Assembly: GCF_001188955.3 (NCBI RefSeq) | Contig: NZ_JPRF03000087.1 | Location: 124,001-188,000 of the forward strand | Reading direction: 5' to 3' | Source: Kitasatospora aureofaciens | GTDB lineage: Bacteria > Actinomycetota > Actinomycetes > Streptomycetales > Streptomycetaceae | Length of the DNA stretch: 64,000 bases | In this document: one piece after another, positions 45,984 to 57,111 of the stretch | How positions within the stretch are numbered: the first letter of the stretch is position 1 | Layout: every line of letters begins with the position of its first letter | Notes under the pieces: generated by a model | What the model saw: the letters and a program-made list of their open reading frames with translations, nothing else | What the model was told of the DNA's origin: nothing | The model's database searches: none | Made by a program: the position numbers and the translations under genes

Positions 45984-46120
45984 GCTGTGTCCGGGCCCGT
46001 GCGGGAGTGGACGGCGAACCGAAATTGGTCAAGACCACTTGGCCAGGACCAACGGCCCGGGGAGGCGCGGACGGAGGGCCCGGGACCGCGCCACGCCACG
46101 TCTTGCCAGGTGGCGCGATG

Positions 46121-46149
46121 TGCCCTCGCAGGCCCGGGAGAGGTAGGGT
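46121..46149 (+). promoter_or_regulatory. Promoter of the gap gene
   Basis: TGCCCT (46121-46126), a 17-bp spacer, and TAGGGT (46144-46149) fit the main streptomycete sigma consensus in spacing and in the TANNNT -10. Confidence 0.5.
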
Positions 46150-46224
46150 CGTAGGCGGTCGGGGACTTCCCAAATCTCATCCCCGTCGGCTCACCGCCGG
46201 CGTACCTAACGAGGAGATCGGTTC

Positions 46225-47232
46225 GTGACGATCCGGGTAGGCATCAACGGCTTCGGCCGCATCGGCCGCAACTTCTTCCGCGCCGTCAAGGCCCAGGGCG
46301 CGGACATCGAGATCGTCGGTGTCAACGACCTCACCGACACGAAGACCCTGGCTCACCTGCTGAAGTACGACACCACCCTGGGCACCTTCCCGGGCGAGGT
46401 CTCGCACACCGAGGACAGCATCACCGTCGACGGCCACACCTTCAAGGTGACGGCCGAGCGTGACCCGGCCAACCTGCCGTGGGCCGCCCTGGGCGCCGAC
46501 ATCGTCGTCGAGTCCACCGGCATCTTCACCAAGGCCGAGGCCGCGAAGAAGCACCTCGCCGCCGGCGCGAAGAAGGTCATCATCTCGGCGCCCGCCACCG
46601 ACGAGGACGTCACCATCGTCCTGGGTGTCAACGACGACAAGTACGACGCCGCCAACCACCACGTCATCTCCAACGCCTCCTGCACCACCAACTGCGTGGC
46701 GCCGATGGCCAAGGTCCTGAACGAGAGCTTCGGCATCGTCAAGGGTCTGATGACCACTGTCCACGCGTTCACCAACGACCAGGTCACCCTGGACTTCCCG
46801 CACAAGGACCTGCGCCGTGCTCGTGCGGCGAGCCAGAACATCATCCCGACCTCGACGGGTGCCGCCAAGGCGACCGCCCTGGTCCTGCCGGAGCTGAAGG
46901 GCAAGCTGGACGGCACCTCGCTGCGCGTCCCGGTCCCGACCGGCTCGATCACCGACCTGGTCGTCACCCTGGAGCGCGAGGTCACCAAGGACGAGGTCAA
47001 CGCGGCCTTCCAGAAGGCCGCGCAGGAGGGCCCGCTCAAGGGCATCCTGGCCTACACCGAGGACCCGATCGTCTCCTCGGACATCGTCAACGACCCGGCC
47101 TCCTGCATCTTCGACTCGCAGCTCACCATGGTCCAGGGCAACCAGGTCAAGGTGCTCGGCTGGTACGACAACGAGTGGGGCTACTCGAACCGCGTCGTCG
47201 ACCTGGTCACCCTCGTCGGTGGCCGGCTCTGA
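46225..47232 (+). CDS. gap: Glyceraldehyde-3-phosphate dehydrogenase (type I)
   Basis: 335 aa. It oxidises glyceraldehyde 3-phosphate to 1,3-bisphosphoglycerate in glycolysis. NAD-binding VGINGFGRIGRNFFRA (5-20), N34-D35 after the second strand (NAD preference), and catalytic C153 in SNASCTTNC. GTG 46225 with GAGGAG 8 nt upstream is clear. First of the gap-pgk-tpiA-secG row; a long hairpin between gap and pgk suggests that gap mRNA can end or be processed separately, as expected for the most abundant product. Confidence 0.97.
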   Translation: MTIRVGINGFGRIGRNFFRAVKAQGADIEIVGVNDLTDTKTLAHLLKYDTTLGTFPGEVSHTEDSITVDGHTFKVTAERDPANLPWAALGADIVVESTGIFTKAEAAKKHLAAGAKKVIISAPATDEDVTIVLGVNDDKYDAANHHVISNASCTTNCVAPMAKVLNESFGIVKGLMTTVHAFTNDQVTLDFPHKDLRRARAASQNIIPTSTGAAKATALVLPELKGKLDGTSLRVPVPTGSITDLVVTLEREVTKDEVNAAFQKAAQEGPLKGILAYTEDPIVSSDIVNDPASCIFDSQLTMVQGNQVKVLGWYDNEWGYSNRVVDLVTLVGGRL

Positions 47233-47259
47233 CGCGGTGGGAGCTGACGTGATGTAGGG

Positions 47260-47300
47260 GCGAGGGCTCGGACGGCGAAATGTGCCGACCGGGCCCTCGC
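47260..47300 (+). terminator. Long hairpin between gap and pgk (attenuator or processing site)
   Basis: GCGAGGGCTCGG (47260-47271) pairs with CCGGGCCCTCGC (47289-47300) with one G-U pair, and a second 4-bp stem (CGGC/GCCG) closes within. It starts about 28 nt after the gap stop, and no new promoter before pgk was evident. Confidence 0.6.
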
Positions 47301-47383
47301 TCTGCGTACAAGGACTTCTCAGGCGGCCCCTGCGCCGTGCCGCCTCTGCGCATCAACCATCTCCCCAGGAGACCGAAGAACCC

Positions 47384-48586
47384 GTGAAGACCATCGAAGA
47401 CCTGGACGTCGCCGGCAAGCGCGTCTTCGTACGCGCCGACCTGAACGTCCCGCTGTCGGACGGCCGGATCACCGACGACGGTCGGATCCGTGCCGTCGCC
47501 CCGACCATCGCCAAGCTCGTCGAGCGCGGCGCCAAGGTCGTCGTCGCCTCCCACCTCGGCCGTCCCAAGGGCGCGCCGGACCCGCAGTTCTCGCTCGCCC
47601 CGGTGGCCGAGCGCCTCGGTGAGATCCTCGGCAGGCCGGTCGCCTTCGCCACCGACACCGTGGGCGAGTCGGCCCGGTCCGCCGTGGCCGCACTGGCCGA
47701 CGGCGAGGTCGTGCTGCTGGAGAACCTGCGCTTCAACGCCGGTGAGACCAGCAAGGACGACGCCGAGCGCAAGGCCTTCGCCGAGCAGCTGGCCGCCCTG
47801 GCCGACCTGTACGTCGGCGACGGCTTCGGCGCCGTGCACCGCAAGCACGCCTCGGTGTACGACCTGCCGGCCCTGCTGCCGCACGCCGCCGGCGACCTGA
47901 TCGCCACCGAGGTCGGTGTGCTGAAGAAGCTCACCGAGGACGTCAAGCGCCCGTACGTCGTCGTGCTCGGCGGCGCCAAGGTGTCGGACAAGCTCGGTGT
48001 GATCGACAACCTGCTGAAGAAGGCCGACCGGATCCTGATCGGCGGCGGCATGGCGTACACCTTCCTCAAGGCCAAGGGCCACGAGGTCGGCATCTCGCTG
48101 CTGCAGGAGGACCAGATCCCGACCGTCCTGGGCTACCTGGCCGAGGCCGAGGAGCGGGGCGTCGAGTTCGTCCTGCCCGTGGACGTCCTGGTCTCCGCCG
48201 AGTTCCCGGACCTCAAGGGCAAGACCCCGGCGAACCCCGACACCGTCGCGTCGGACGAGATCCCGGCCGACAAGGAGGGCCTGGACATCGGCCCGAAGAC
48301 CCGCGAGCTCTACGCGGCGAAGCTGGCCGACGCCGGCACGGTGTTCTGGAACGGCCCGATGGGCGTCTTCGAGCACCCGGACTACGCGAACGGCACCAAG
48401 GCCGTCGCGCAGGCCCTGATCGACAGCAACGCGTTCACCGTGGTCGGTGGCGGCGACTCCGCCGCGGCCGTCCGCATCCTGGGCTTCGACGAGACGAAGT
48501 TCGGGCACATCTCGACCGGCGGTGGCGCGAGCCTCGAGTACCTGGAGGGCAAGACCCTCCCCGGTCTCGCCGCCCTGGAAGGCTGA
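47384..48586 (+). CDS. pgk: Phosphoglycerate kinase
   Basis: 400 aa. It transfers phosphate from 1,3-bisphosphoglycerate to ADP. The N-terminal VFVRADLNVPLSDG, substrate text SHLGRPKGAPD and NLRFNAGE, and C-terminal nucleotide-binding GGGDSAAAVR are intact. GTG 47384 is set by the conserved KTIEDLDVAGKRVFVRADLN start; AGGAG lies 12 nt upstream, somewhat far. The tpiA start comes 4 nt after its stop, so both are made from one message. Confidence 0.97.
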   Translation: MKTIEDLDVAGKRVFVRADLNVPLSDGRITDDGRIRAVAPTIAKLVERGAKVVVASHLGRPKGAPDPQFSLAPVAERLGEILGRPVAFATDTVGESARSAVAALADGEVVLLENLRFNAGETSKDDAERKAFAEQLAALADLYVGDGFGAVHRKHASVYDLPALLPHAAGDLIATEVGVLKKLTEDVKRPYVVVLGGAKVSDKLGVIDNLLKKADRILIGGGMAYTFLKAKGHEVGISLLQEDQIPTVLGYLAEAEERGVEFVLPVDVLVSAEFPDLKGKTPANPDTVASDEIPADKEGLDIGPKTRELYAAKLADAGTVFWNGPMGVFEHPDYANGTKAVAQALIDSNAFTVVGGGDSAAAVRILGFDETKFGHISTGGGASLEYLEGKTLPGLAALEG

Positions 48587-48590
48587 AGGC

Positions 48591-49376
48591 ATGACTGAGC
48601 GTCTCCCGCTGATGGCGGGCAACTGGAAGATGAACCTCAACCACCTCGAGGCCATCCAGCACACCCAGAAGCTGGCCTTCGCGCTGGCCGACAAGGACTA
48701 CGAGGCCGTCGAGGTCGCCGTCCTGGTGCCGTTCACCGACCTGCGGTCGGTGCAGACCCTGGTCTTCGGCGACAAGCTGAAGATCAAGTACGGCTCGCAG
48801 GACATCTCGCAGCACGACGGCGGCGCCTACACCGGCGAGGTCTCCGGCCCGATGCTGGCCAAGCTGCAGTGCACCTACGCGGTGATCGGCCACTCGGAGC
48901 GCCGCCAGTACCACGGCGAGAACGAGGAGATCGTCAACGCCAAGGTCAAGGCCGCCTACCGGGCCGGGGTCACCCCGATCCTGTGCGTCGGCGAGCCGCT
49001 GGAGATCCGCAAGGCGGGCACCCACGTCGAGTACACCCTGGCCCAGCTGGACGGCGCCCTGGAGGGCGTCACGGCCGACCAGGCCGAGTCGATCGTGGTC
49101 GCCTACGAGCCGGTCTGGGCGATCGGCACCGGCGAGGTGGCCACCCCGGAGGACGCGCAGGAGGTCTGCGCCGCCATCCGCCGGCGGATCGCCGAGCTGT
49201 ACGACGCCGAGCTGGCCGACAAGGTCCGCGTGCTGTACGGCGGTTCGGTCAAGTCGTCGAGCGCGGCCGGTCTGATGGCCAAGCCCGACATCGACGGCGG
49301 TCTGATCGGCGGTGCCTCGCTGGACGCCGACGAGTTCGTCAAGATCGTGCGCTACCGTGAGCAGGCAGTAGGCTAA
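48591..49376 (+). CDS. tpiA: Triose-phosphate isomerase
   Basis: 261 aa. It interconverts dihydroxyacetone phosphate and glyceraldehyde 3-phosphate. Catalytic residues K13 (GNWKMN), H101 (IGHSERR) and E173 (AYEPVWAIGTG) are all present, as is the phosphate-binding end LYGGSVKSSSAAGLM. ATG 48591 with GAAGGC next to it; the longer frame overlaps pgk and is rejected. A hairpin follows before secG. Confidence 0.97.
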   Translation: MTERLPLMAGNWKMNLNHLEAIQHTQKLAFALADKDYEAVEVAVLVPFTDLRSVQTLVFGDKLKIKYGSQDISQHDGGAYTGEVSGPMLAKLQCTYAVIGHSERRQYHGENEEIVNAKVKAAYRAGVTPILCVGEPLEIRKAGTHVEYTLAQLDGALEGVTADQAESIVVAYEPVWAIGTGEVATPEDAQEVCAAIRRRIAELYDAELADKVRVLYGGSVKSSSAAGLMAKPDIDGGLIGGASLDADEFVKIVRYREQAVG

Positions 49377-49400
49377 CGCCGCCGCAGCAACGTAGGCTTT

Positions 49401-49431
49401 GGGGCCGGACCGCCGTACGCGGCCCGGCCCC
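49401..49431 (+). terminator. Hairpin between tpiA and secG
   Basis: GGGGCCGG (49401-49408) pairs with CCGGCCCC (49424-49431), with an inner CCGC/GCGG stem, 24 nt after the tpiA stop. TTCG follows directly. Confidence 0.65.
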
Positions 49432-49463
49432 TTCGCCGAAGATACGAGAGAGTTGGTCCCGCC

Positions 49464-49700
49464 GTGGTTCTCGGGTTCTCGATTGCCCTGATCGTCTTCA
49501 GCCTGCTGATGATCCTCCTGGTGCTGCTGCACAAGGGGAAGGGCGGCGGCCTGTCGGACATGTTCGGCGGCGGCGCGATGTCGACCGGCGGCGGTTCGGC
49601 GGTGGCCGAGCGCAACCTGGACCGCATCACCATCGTGGTCGGCATCGGGTGGTTCGCCTGCATCCTGGTGCTGGGCCTGGTCCTGAAGTACAAGAGCTGA
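49464..49700 (+). CDS. secG: Preprotein translocase subunit SecG
   Basis: 78 aa. Two membrane helices (about 2-21 and 54-74) joined by a Gly-rich loop with KGKGGGLSDMFGGG, the SecG pattern. It assists SecYE in protein export. GTG 49464 is used; no strong Shine-Dalgarno site lies before it. The location after tpiA is conserved in actinobacteria. Confidence 0.93.
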   Translation: MVLGFSIALIVFSLLMILLVLLHKGKGGGLSDMFGGGAMSTGGGSAVAERNLDRITIVVGIGWFACILVLGLVLKYKS

Positions 49701-49784
49701 CGCAACCCTGACGCCCCGTCGCCCGAGCGCCTATCCTTGGACGGTCGGGGCGGAGGCGATGGTGGCGGAGGCTTAAGTCCTGCT

Positions 49785-49790
49785 TACACT
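49785..49790 (+). promoter_or_regulatory. Candidate -10 (TACACT) for the RbpA-family gene
   Basis: TACACT lies in the only AT-rich stretch of this gap and would give a leader of about 60 nt. The GGAAT-N18-GTT promoter of SigR was looked for and not found. Confidence 0.4.
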
Positions 49791-49856
49791 AGGACGACTT
49801 TCGCCACCGACGCGCACCGCGGCGGGTCGGCGCACCAGCACGCAGGGAGTCAGACC

Positions 49857-50192
49857 GTGGCAAGTGGCAACGCCATCCGTGGCAGCAGGGTCGGGGCCGG
49901 CCCGATGGGGGAGGCGGAGCGCGGCGAGTCCGCTCCGCGCAGCCGGATCTCCTTCTGGTGCGCCAACAAGCACGAGACCCGGCCCAGCTTCGCCGCCGAG
50001 GCCGTCATCCCGGACACCTGGGACTGCCCGCGCTGCGGCTTCCCGGCCGGGCAGGACGAGCACAACCCGCCGGCGCCCTCGCGCAACGAGCCGTACAAGA
50101 CCCACCTCGCCTACGTCCGTGAGCGGCGCACCGACGCCGACGGCGAGGCGATCCTCGCCGAGGCGCTCGCCAAGCTGCGCGGCGAGATCTGA
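49857..50192 (+). CDS. RbpA-family RNA polymerase-binding protein (paralogue)
   Basis: 111 aa. RbpA proteins bind the principal sigma factor and RNA polymerase and stabilise the open complex. Visible: an N-terminal tail with RGSRVGA, a zinc-type core (C35, H39, C57, C60 in WCANKH and DCPRCG), and a C-terminal sigma-interaction part YKTHLAYVRERRTDADGEAIL. It keeps the RGSR and THxxxVRERR text of RbpA but is shorter than the main S. coelicolor RbpA (124 aa), so I take it for the secG-linked paralogue. GTG 49857 with AGGGAG upstream; the longer frame crosses the predicted promoter. Confidence 0.82.
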   Translation: MASGNAIRGSRVGAGPMGEAERGESAPRSRISFWCANKHETRPSFAAEAVIPDTWDCPRCGFPAGQDEHNPPAPSRNEPYKTHLAYVRERRTDADGEAILAEALAKLRGEI

Positions 50193-50239
50193 CCTGCGGG
50201 CGAGGGCCGCGCGAGCGAGCCGAGCACCCCACACACGCA

Positions 50240-50277
50240 CGAAGGGCGCCACCGTCATCGGACGGCGGCGCCCTTCG
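50240..50277. terminator. Terminator between the glycolysis and pentose-phosphate genes
   Basis: GAAGGGCGCC pairs with GGCGCCCTTC, one mismatch, then five more pairs and an ATCG loop, between convergent stops. Confidence 0.85.
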
Positions 50278-50287
50278 GCGTTCGTCG

Positions 50288-51076
50288 CTAGGCCGAGGCC
50301 GGCGGGTACAGCTGGGCGGGGATCCGCTCGGCGGCGGCGCGGTCCAGCAGCCACAGGGTGCGGCTGCGGCCGTACGCGCCGGAGGCGGGCGCCTGCAGTT
50401 CACCGGGGCCGGACAAGGCCAGCGCGACCGCGCCCGCCTTGTCCTCACCGGCGGCCAGCAGCCAGACCTCGCGGGCGGCCCGGATCGCCGGGAGGGTGAG
50501 CGAGATCCGGGTCGGCGGGGGCTTGGGGGCCCCGCGCACGCCGACCACGGTCAGCTCGGTCTCCCGTACGCCCGGGTGCTCCGGGAAGAGCGAGGCGACG
50601 TGGGTGTCCGGGCCGACGCCGAGCAGCAGCACGTCGAAGGCCGGGACGCGGAGCCGGTCGCCCGGTCCGGCGGCCCTCGCCAGCTCCTGCGCGTAGCGGG
50701 CGGCCGCGGCCTCCACGTCGGAGCCGTCCACGCCGTCGGAGGCGGGCATCTCGTGCACCCGTGCCGGGTCGAGCGGGACGGCGTCCAGCAGTTCGGCGCG
50801 GGCCTGGACGGCGTTGCGGTCACCGTCGGCGGCGGGCACGAAGCGCTCGTCGCCCCACCAGAGGTCCAGCCGGCCCCAGTCGACCGCGTCGCGCGCCGGG
50901 GACGCGGCGATCGCGGCCAGCAGGGCGTTGCCGTTGCGGCCGCCGGTGAGCACCACCGAGGCGGTGCCGCGGGCGGCCTGGGCGTCCACGATCCGGGTGA
51001 TCAGCCGGGCCGCGGCCGCCTGGGCCATCAGCTCCTTGTCCCGGTGGACCACCAGCTGCGGAGTGGCCCTGGTCAC
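50288..51076 (-). CDS. pgl: 6-phosphogluconolactonase
   Basis: 262 aa. It hydrolyses 6-phosphogluconolactone in the oxidative pentose phosphate pathway. SVVLTGGRNG, WGRLDLWWGDERFVP (sugar-phosphate loops) and LLLGVGPDTHVASLFPEH are the family landmarks; the last normally reads GPDGH, here GPDTH. GTG 51076 overlaps the opcA stop (GTGA). Last of zwf-opcA-pgl, so the first two steps of the pathway and the G6PDH assembly factor are co-translated. Confidence 0.94.
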   Translation of the reverse strand: MTRATPQLVVHRDKELMAQAAAARLITRIVDAQAARGTASVVLTGGRNGNALLAAIAASPARDAVDWGRLDLWWGDERFVPAADGDRNAVQARAELLDAVPLDPARVHEMPASDGVDGSDVEAAAARYAQELARAAGPGDRLRVPAFDVLLLGVGPDTHVASLFPEHPGVRETELTVVGVRGAPKPPPTRISLTLPAIRAAREVWLLAAGEDKAGAVALALSGPGELQAPASGAYGRSRTLWLLDRAAAERIPAQLYPPASA

Positions 51077-52167
51077 GCGCCGTCCCGGGTGGCGGCGCGC
51101 TTGCCGGCGGCCTTCTTCGCGGCGGGCTTCTTCCCCGCCTCTACGGCCCCGACCGGCCCGGTCGGCCCGCCGTCCGTCTCGGCCACCGAGGCCTCGACCG
51201 CCTGGGCGATCTGCTCGGCGGCCGCCGGGACGGTGTCGTCGTGCTCGCGCAGCCGCTCGACGGGCGTGCGCACGGCCGTCGAGTAGATGTCGTCCGGGTC
51301 CAGCCGGCGCAGTTCCTCGGCGATCAGCTCCGAGGTCTCGCGCCGCTTGAGCGCCACCTGGCGGTCCGGGGAGCCGGGCATGGAGAGCATGCCCATCAGG
51401 CCGTCCGGGCGGTCCAGGGTGATGTCCCCGTCCTTGGTACGCAGGCGCACCGCGGTGATGCCGGGGCCGCCGGTGACGATCCGCTCGACCGGCACGTGCA
51501 GCCGGTTGAGCAGCCACAGGCCGAGCAGCTCGACGCTGGGGTTGTAGGACTCGCCCTCGACCACCGCGGCGGTGATGTGGGACGGCCGCTGGTCCAGTGC
51601 GGCGGCCAGCATCGAGCGCCAGCCGGTGAGCCGGGTCCAGGCCAGGTCGGTGTCGCCCGGGCTGTAGCTCTGGGCCCGCTGGGCGAGCTGGCCGACCGGG
51701 GACTCGGCGGTGACCGCGTCGGTGATCCGGCGCTGGGCGAGCGCGCCCAGCGGGTCCTGCGCCGGGTGCAGCGGCGCGTTCTCCGGCCACCAGACCACGG
51801 TCGGGGCGTCCGGCAGCAGCAGCGGCAGGACGACCGACTGGGCGTGCGCGGCGAGTTCGCCGTGCATCCGCAGGACAACCGTTTCTCCGGAGCCGGCGTC
51901 CGAGCCGACCAGGATCTCGGCGTCCAGGCGGGTCTCGGCGCGGGCCCGGGGCGAGCGGCCGGCGCGCTTGATCACCGCGAGGGTGCGCATCGGGTGCTCG
52001 CGGGAGGCGTCGTTGGCGGCCTTGAGGGCGTCGTAGGCGCTGCCCTCGTCGGTCACGATCACCAGGGTGAGCACCATGCCGGCGGCGGTGGAGCCGCTGG
52101 CCCGGCGCGCCGCCATCAGCGCGGCATTGATCTTGCTGGACGTCGTGTTGGTGAGGTCGATCTTCAT
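51073..52167 (-). CDS. opcA: Glucose-6-phosphate dehydrogenase assembly protein OpcA
   Basis: 364 aa. OpcA proteins of actinobacteria and cyanobacteria are needed for full G6PDH activity and act as its redox-linked activator. Landmarks: RTLAVIKRAGR, LPLLLPDAPTVVWWPENAP and DLAWTRLTGWRSMLAAALDQ. The C-terminal 20 residues are Lys/Ala-rich (KKPAAKKAAGKRAATRDGA), like histone tails, and probably disordered. ATG 52167 overlaps the zwf stop (ATGA). Confidence 0.95.
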   Translation of the reverse strand: MKIDLTNTTSSKINAALMAARRASGSTAAGMVLTLVIVTDEGSAYDALKAANDASREHPMRTLAVIKRAGRSPRARAETRLDAEILVGSDAGSGETVVLRMHGELAAHAQSVVLPLLLPDAPTVVWWPENAPLHPAQDPLGALAQRRITDAVTAESPVGQLAQRAQSYSPGDTDLAWTRLTGWRSMLAAALDQRPSHITAAVVEGESYNPSVELLGLWLLNRLHVPVERIVTGGPGITAVRLRTKDGDITLDRPDGLMGMLSMPGSPDRQVALKRRETSELIAEELRRLDPDDIYSTAVRTPVERLREHDDTVPAAAEQIAQAVEASVAETDGGPTGPVGAVEAGKKPAAKKAAGKRAATRDGA

Positions 52168-53741
52168 GGCCGGCGCCAGCTCCTGCCGTCTCGTGCGAGC
52201 ATCTCGTCAGCCTCGGCGGGCCCCCAGGTGCCCGCCGCGTACTGGGCGGGCTTGCCGTGGGTGTCCCAGTACCGCTCGATCGGGTCGAGGATCTGCCAGG
52301 AGAGCTCGACCTCCTGGTGCCGCGGGAACAGGTTGGCGTCGCCGAGCAGCACGTCGAGGATGAGCCGCTCGTACGCCTCCGGGCTGGACTCGGTGAAGGA
52401 CTCGCCGTAGGCGAAGTCCATCGTGACGTCCCGGACCTCGAAGGAGGTGCCCGGCACCTTGGAGCCGAACCGCACCGTCACGCCCTCGTCCGGCTGGACC
52501 CGGATGACCAGGGCGTTCTGCCCCAGCTCCTCGGTCGCGTAGGAGTCGAAGGGCAGGTACGGGGCGCGCTGGAAGACCACCGCGATCTCGGTGACCCGGC
52601 GGCCCAGGCGCTTGCCGGTGCGCAGGTAGAACGGGACGCCCGCCCAGCGGCGGTTGTTGATCTCCAGCTTGATGGCCGCGTAGGTGTCGGTCTTGGACTC
52701 GGGGTCGATGCCGTCCTCGTCCAGGTAGCCGACGACCTCCTCGCCGCCCTGCCAGCCGGCCGCGTACTGGCCGCGCACGGTGTGCCGGCCGAGGTCGGCC
52801 GGGAGCTTGACGGCGCTGAGCACCTTGAGCTTCTCGGCCACCAGCGCCTTCGGGTGGAAGGACGCCGGCTCCTCGATGGCGGTGAGCGCCATCAGCTGGA
52901 GCAGGTGGTTCTGGATGACGTCACGGGCGGAGCCGATGCCGTCGTAGTAGCCGGCCCGGCCGCCGATGCCGATGTCCTCGGCCATGGTGATCTGCACGTG
53001 GTCGACGTAGGACCGGTTCCAGATCGGCTCGAACATCTGGTTGGCGAAGCGCAGCGCCAGGATGTTCTGGACCGTCTCCTTGCCCAGGTAGTGGTCGATC
53101 CGGAAGACCTCGTCCCGGGGGAAGACCTCGTGGACGACCTTGTTGAGCTCCTGGGCGCTCTCCAGGTCGTGGCCGAAGGGCTTCTCGATGACGGCGCGGC
53201 GCCAGGAGCCCTGCGGCGGGTCGGCCAGGCCGTGCTTCTTGAGCTGCTGGACGACGGTCGGGAAGAACTTCGGCGGGACGGACAGGTAGAAGGCGAAGTT
53301 GCCGCCGGTGCCCTGGGCCTTGTCCAGCTCCTCGATGGTCGCGCGGAGCTTGTCGAAGGCGTCGTCGTCGTCGAAGGTGCCGTGGACGAAGCGCATGCCC
53401 TTGGCGAGCTGCTGCCAGACCTCCTCCCGGAACGGGGTCCGGGCGTGCTCCTTGACCGCGTCGTGGACCTCCTGGGCGAAGTCCTCGTTGTCCCACTCGC
53501 GGCGGGCGAAGCCGACCAGGGAGAAGCCCGGCGGCAGCAGGCCGCGGTTGGCCAGGTCGTAGATGGCCGGCATCAGCTTCTTGCGCGACAGGTCGCCGGT
53601 GACCCCGAAGATGACCAGGCCGGACGGCCCCGCGATGCGCGGGAGCCGCCGGTCGGAAGGGTCACGAAGCGGGTTGACGGGGGAGGGCGGGAGGTCGTCC
53701 GCGTCCGACTCCGACGTCAACTCGGGGAAATCAGTGCTCAC
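52164..53741 (-). CDS. zwf: Glucose-6-phosphate dehydrogenase
   Basis: 525 aa. It oxidises glucose 6-phosphate with NAD(P). Coenzyme motif FGVTGDLSRKKLMPA (about 45-59), the active-site RIDHYLGKETVQN, and EKPFGHD are present. The N-terminal 35 residues are Asp/Pro-rich and not conserved. GTG 53741 is the start; the tal stop lies 42 nt upstream. Together with OpcA and Pgl it forms the oxidative branch, whose product enters tal and tkt encoded just upstream. Confidence 0.96.
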   Translation of the reverse strand: MSTDFPELTSESDADDLPPSPVNPLRDPSDRRLPRIAGPSGLVIFGVTGDLSRKKLMPAIYDLANRGLLPPGFSLVGFARREWDNEDFAQEVHDAVKEHARTPFREEVWQQLAKGMRFVHGTFDDDDAFDKLRATIEELDKAQGTGGNFAFYLSVPPKFFPTVVQQLKKHGLADPPQGSWRRAVIEKPFGHDLESAQELNKVVHEVFPRDEVFRIDHYLGKETVQNILALRFANQMFEPIWNRSYVDHVQITMAEDIGIGGRAGYYDGIGSARDVIQNHLLQLMALTAIEEPASFHPKALVAEKLKVLSAVKLPADLGRHTVRGQYAAGWQGGEEVVGYLDEDGIDPESKTDTYAAIKLEINNRRWAGVPFYLRTGKRLGRRVTEIAVVFQRAPYLPFDSYATEELGQNALVIRVQPDEGVTVRFGSKVPGTSFEVRDVTMDFAYGESFTESSPEAYERLILDVLLGDANLFPRHQEVELSWQILDPIERYWDTHGKPAQYAAGTWGPAEADEMLARDGRSWRRP

Positions 53742-53783
53742 TTGGTGTGCTCCGCTTTCGTGCGCTGAGTGTGTGAGCGGGGG

Positions 53784-54926
53784 TCACTTCTCGGTGGCGA
53801 AGGAGGCCAGCGAGGCGGTGACGGTGTCGAGCAGCTCCTGCCAGGACTGCTCGAACTTCTGCACGCCCTCGTCCTCCAGGACCTGGACCACGTCGTCGTA
53901 GTCCACGCCGGCGGCCGCGACGGCGTCCAGAAGGGCCTTGGCGTCGGCGTAGTTGGGGACGATGGTGTTGCCGCTGACCACGCCGTGGTCGGCGGTGGCG
54001 TCCAGGGTGGCCTCGGGCATGGTGTTGACGGTGCCCGGGGCGACCAGCTCGGTGACGTACAGGGTGTCCGGCAGGGCCGGGTCCTTGACGCCGGTCGAGG
54101 CCCACAGCGGGCGCTGCGGCTTGGCGCCGGCGGCCTCCAGGGCCTTCCAGCGGGCGTTGCCGGCGGTCTTGCCGTCGACCGAGCCGAAGACCTCCTCGTA
54201 CGCCTGGTAGGCGAGGCGGGCGTTGGCCAGGGCGGCCTTGGAGCGCAGGTTCTTGGCGTCGCCGCCGACCTTGTCCAGGCGCTTGTCGATCTCGGTGTCC
54301 ACGCGGGACACGAAGAAGGAGGCGACCGACTCGATCTGGGAGAGGTCCAGGCCCTTGGCCTTGGCGGTCTCCAGGCCGGTCAGGTAGGCGTCGATGACGG
54401 CCTTGTAGCGCTCCAGGGAGAAGATCAGCGTGACGTTGACGCTGATGCCCAGGCCGATGACCTCGCTGATGGCGGGCAGGCCGGCCTTGGTGGCGGGGAT
54501 CTTGATGAACACGTTCGGGCGGTCGACCAGCCACCACAGCTGCTTGGCCTCGGCCACGGTCGGGGCGGTCTCGTGCGCCAGGCGCGGGTCGACCTCGATG
54601 GAGACCCGGCCGTCGCGGCCGTTGGAGGCGTCGTAGACCGGGCGCAGCACGTCGGCGGCGTCGCGCACGTCCGAGGTGGTGATCATGCGGACCGCCTCCT
54701 CGGTGGTGACCTTGCGGACGGCGAGGTCGCGCAGCTGGCCGTCGTAGGAGGTGTCGCCGCTGCCGGCGATGGCCTTCTGGAAGATGGTCGGGTTGGTGGT
54801 GACACCCACCACGTGCCTGTTCTGCACCAGCTCGGCCAGGTTGCCGGAGTTCAGCCGCTTGCGGCTGAGGTCGTCCAGCCAGATCGCAACGCCTTCGTCG
54901 CTGAGGCGCTTCAGTGCGTCAGTCAT
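53784..54926 (-). CDS. tal: Transaldolase
   Basis: 380 aa, the longer actinobacterial form. It moves a three-carbon unit between sugar phosphates. The Schiff-base Lys is K142 in VFIKIPATKAG; GVTTNPTIFQKA (41-52) and SVNVTLIFSLERY are also typical. ATG 54926 is clear. It lies 85 bp after tkt on the same strand, so tkt-tal-zwf-opcA-pgl appear to be one long operon, with a gap small enough for co-transcription. Confidence 0.96.
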   Translation of the reverse strand: MTDALKRLSDEGVAIWLDDLSRKRLNSGNLAELVQNRHVVGVTTNPTIFQKAIAGSGDTSYDGQLRDLAVRKVTTEEAVRMITTSDVRDAADVLRPVYDASNGRDGRVSIEVDPRLAHETAPTVAEAKQLWWLVDRPNVFIKIPATKAGLPAISEVIGLGISVNVTLIFSLERYKAVIDAYLTGLETAKAKGLDLSQIESVASFFVSRVDTEIDKRLDKVGGDAKNLRSKAALANARLAYQAYEEVFGSVDGKTAGNARWKALEAAGAKPQRPLWASTGVKDPALPDTLYVTELVAPGTVNTMPEATLDATADHGVVSGNTIVPNYADAKALLDAVAAAGVDYDDVVQVLEDEGVQKFEQSWQELLDTVTASLASFATEK

Positions 54927-55011
54927 GGTGCTTCAGTCCTTCTTCTGCTTCGTGGGGTAGTCAGAGGGGCCGCGTACCCGCGTGCGGGCGAGGTACGCGG
55001 CCGGAGCGGAA

Positions 55012-57111
<2,100 letters not shown>

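Larger units (their letters stand above)
45901..46224. other. whiA-gap intergenic region
   Basis: 324 bp with no gene: a whiA terminator (45948-45983), a GC-rich middle, and the gap promoter (46121-46149) with a leader of about 70 nt. The leader has no strong internal hairpin. Nothing else was recognised. Confidence 0.5.
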
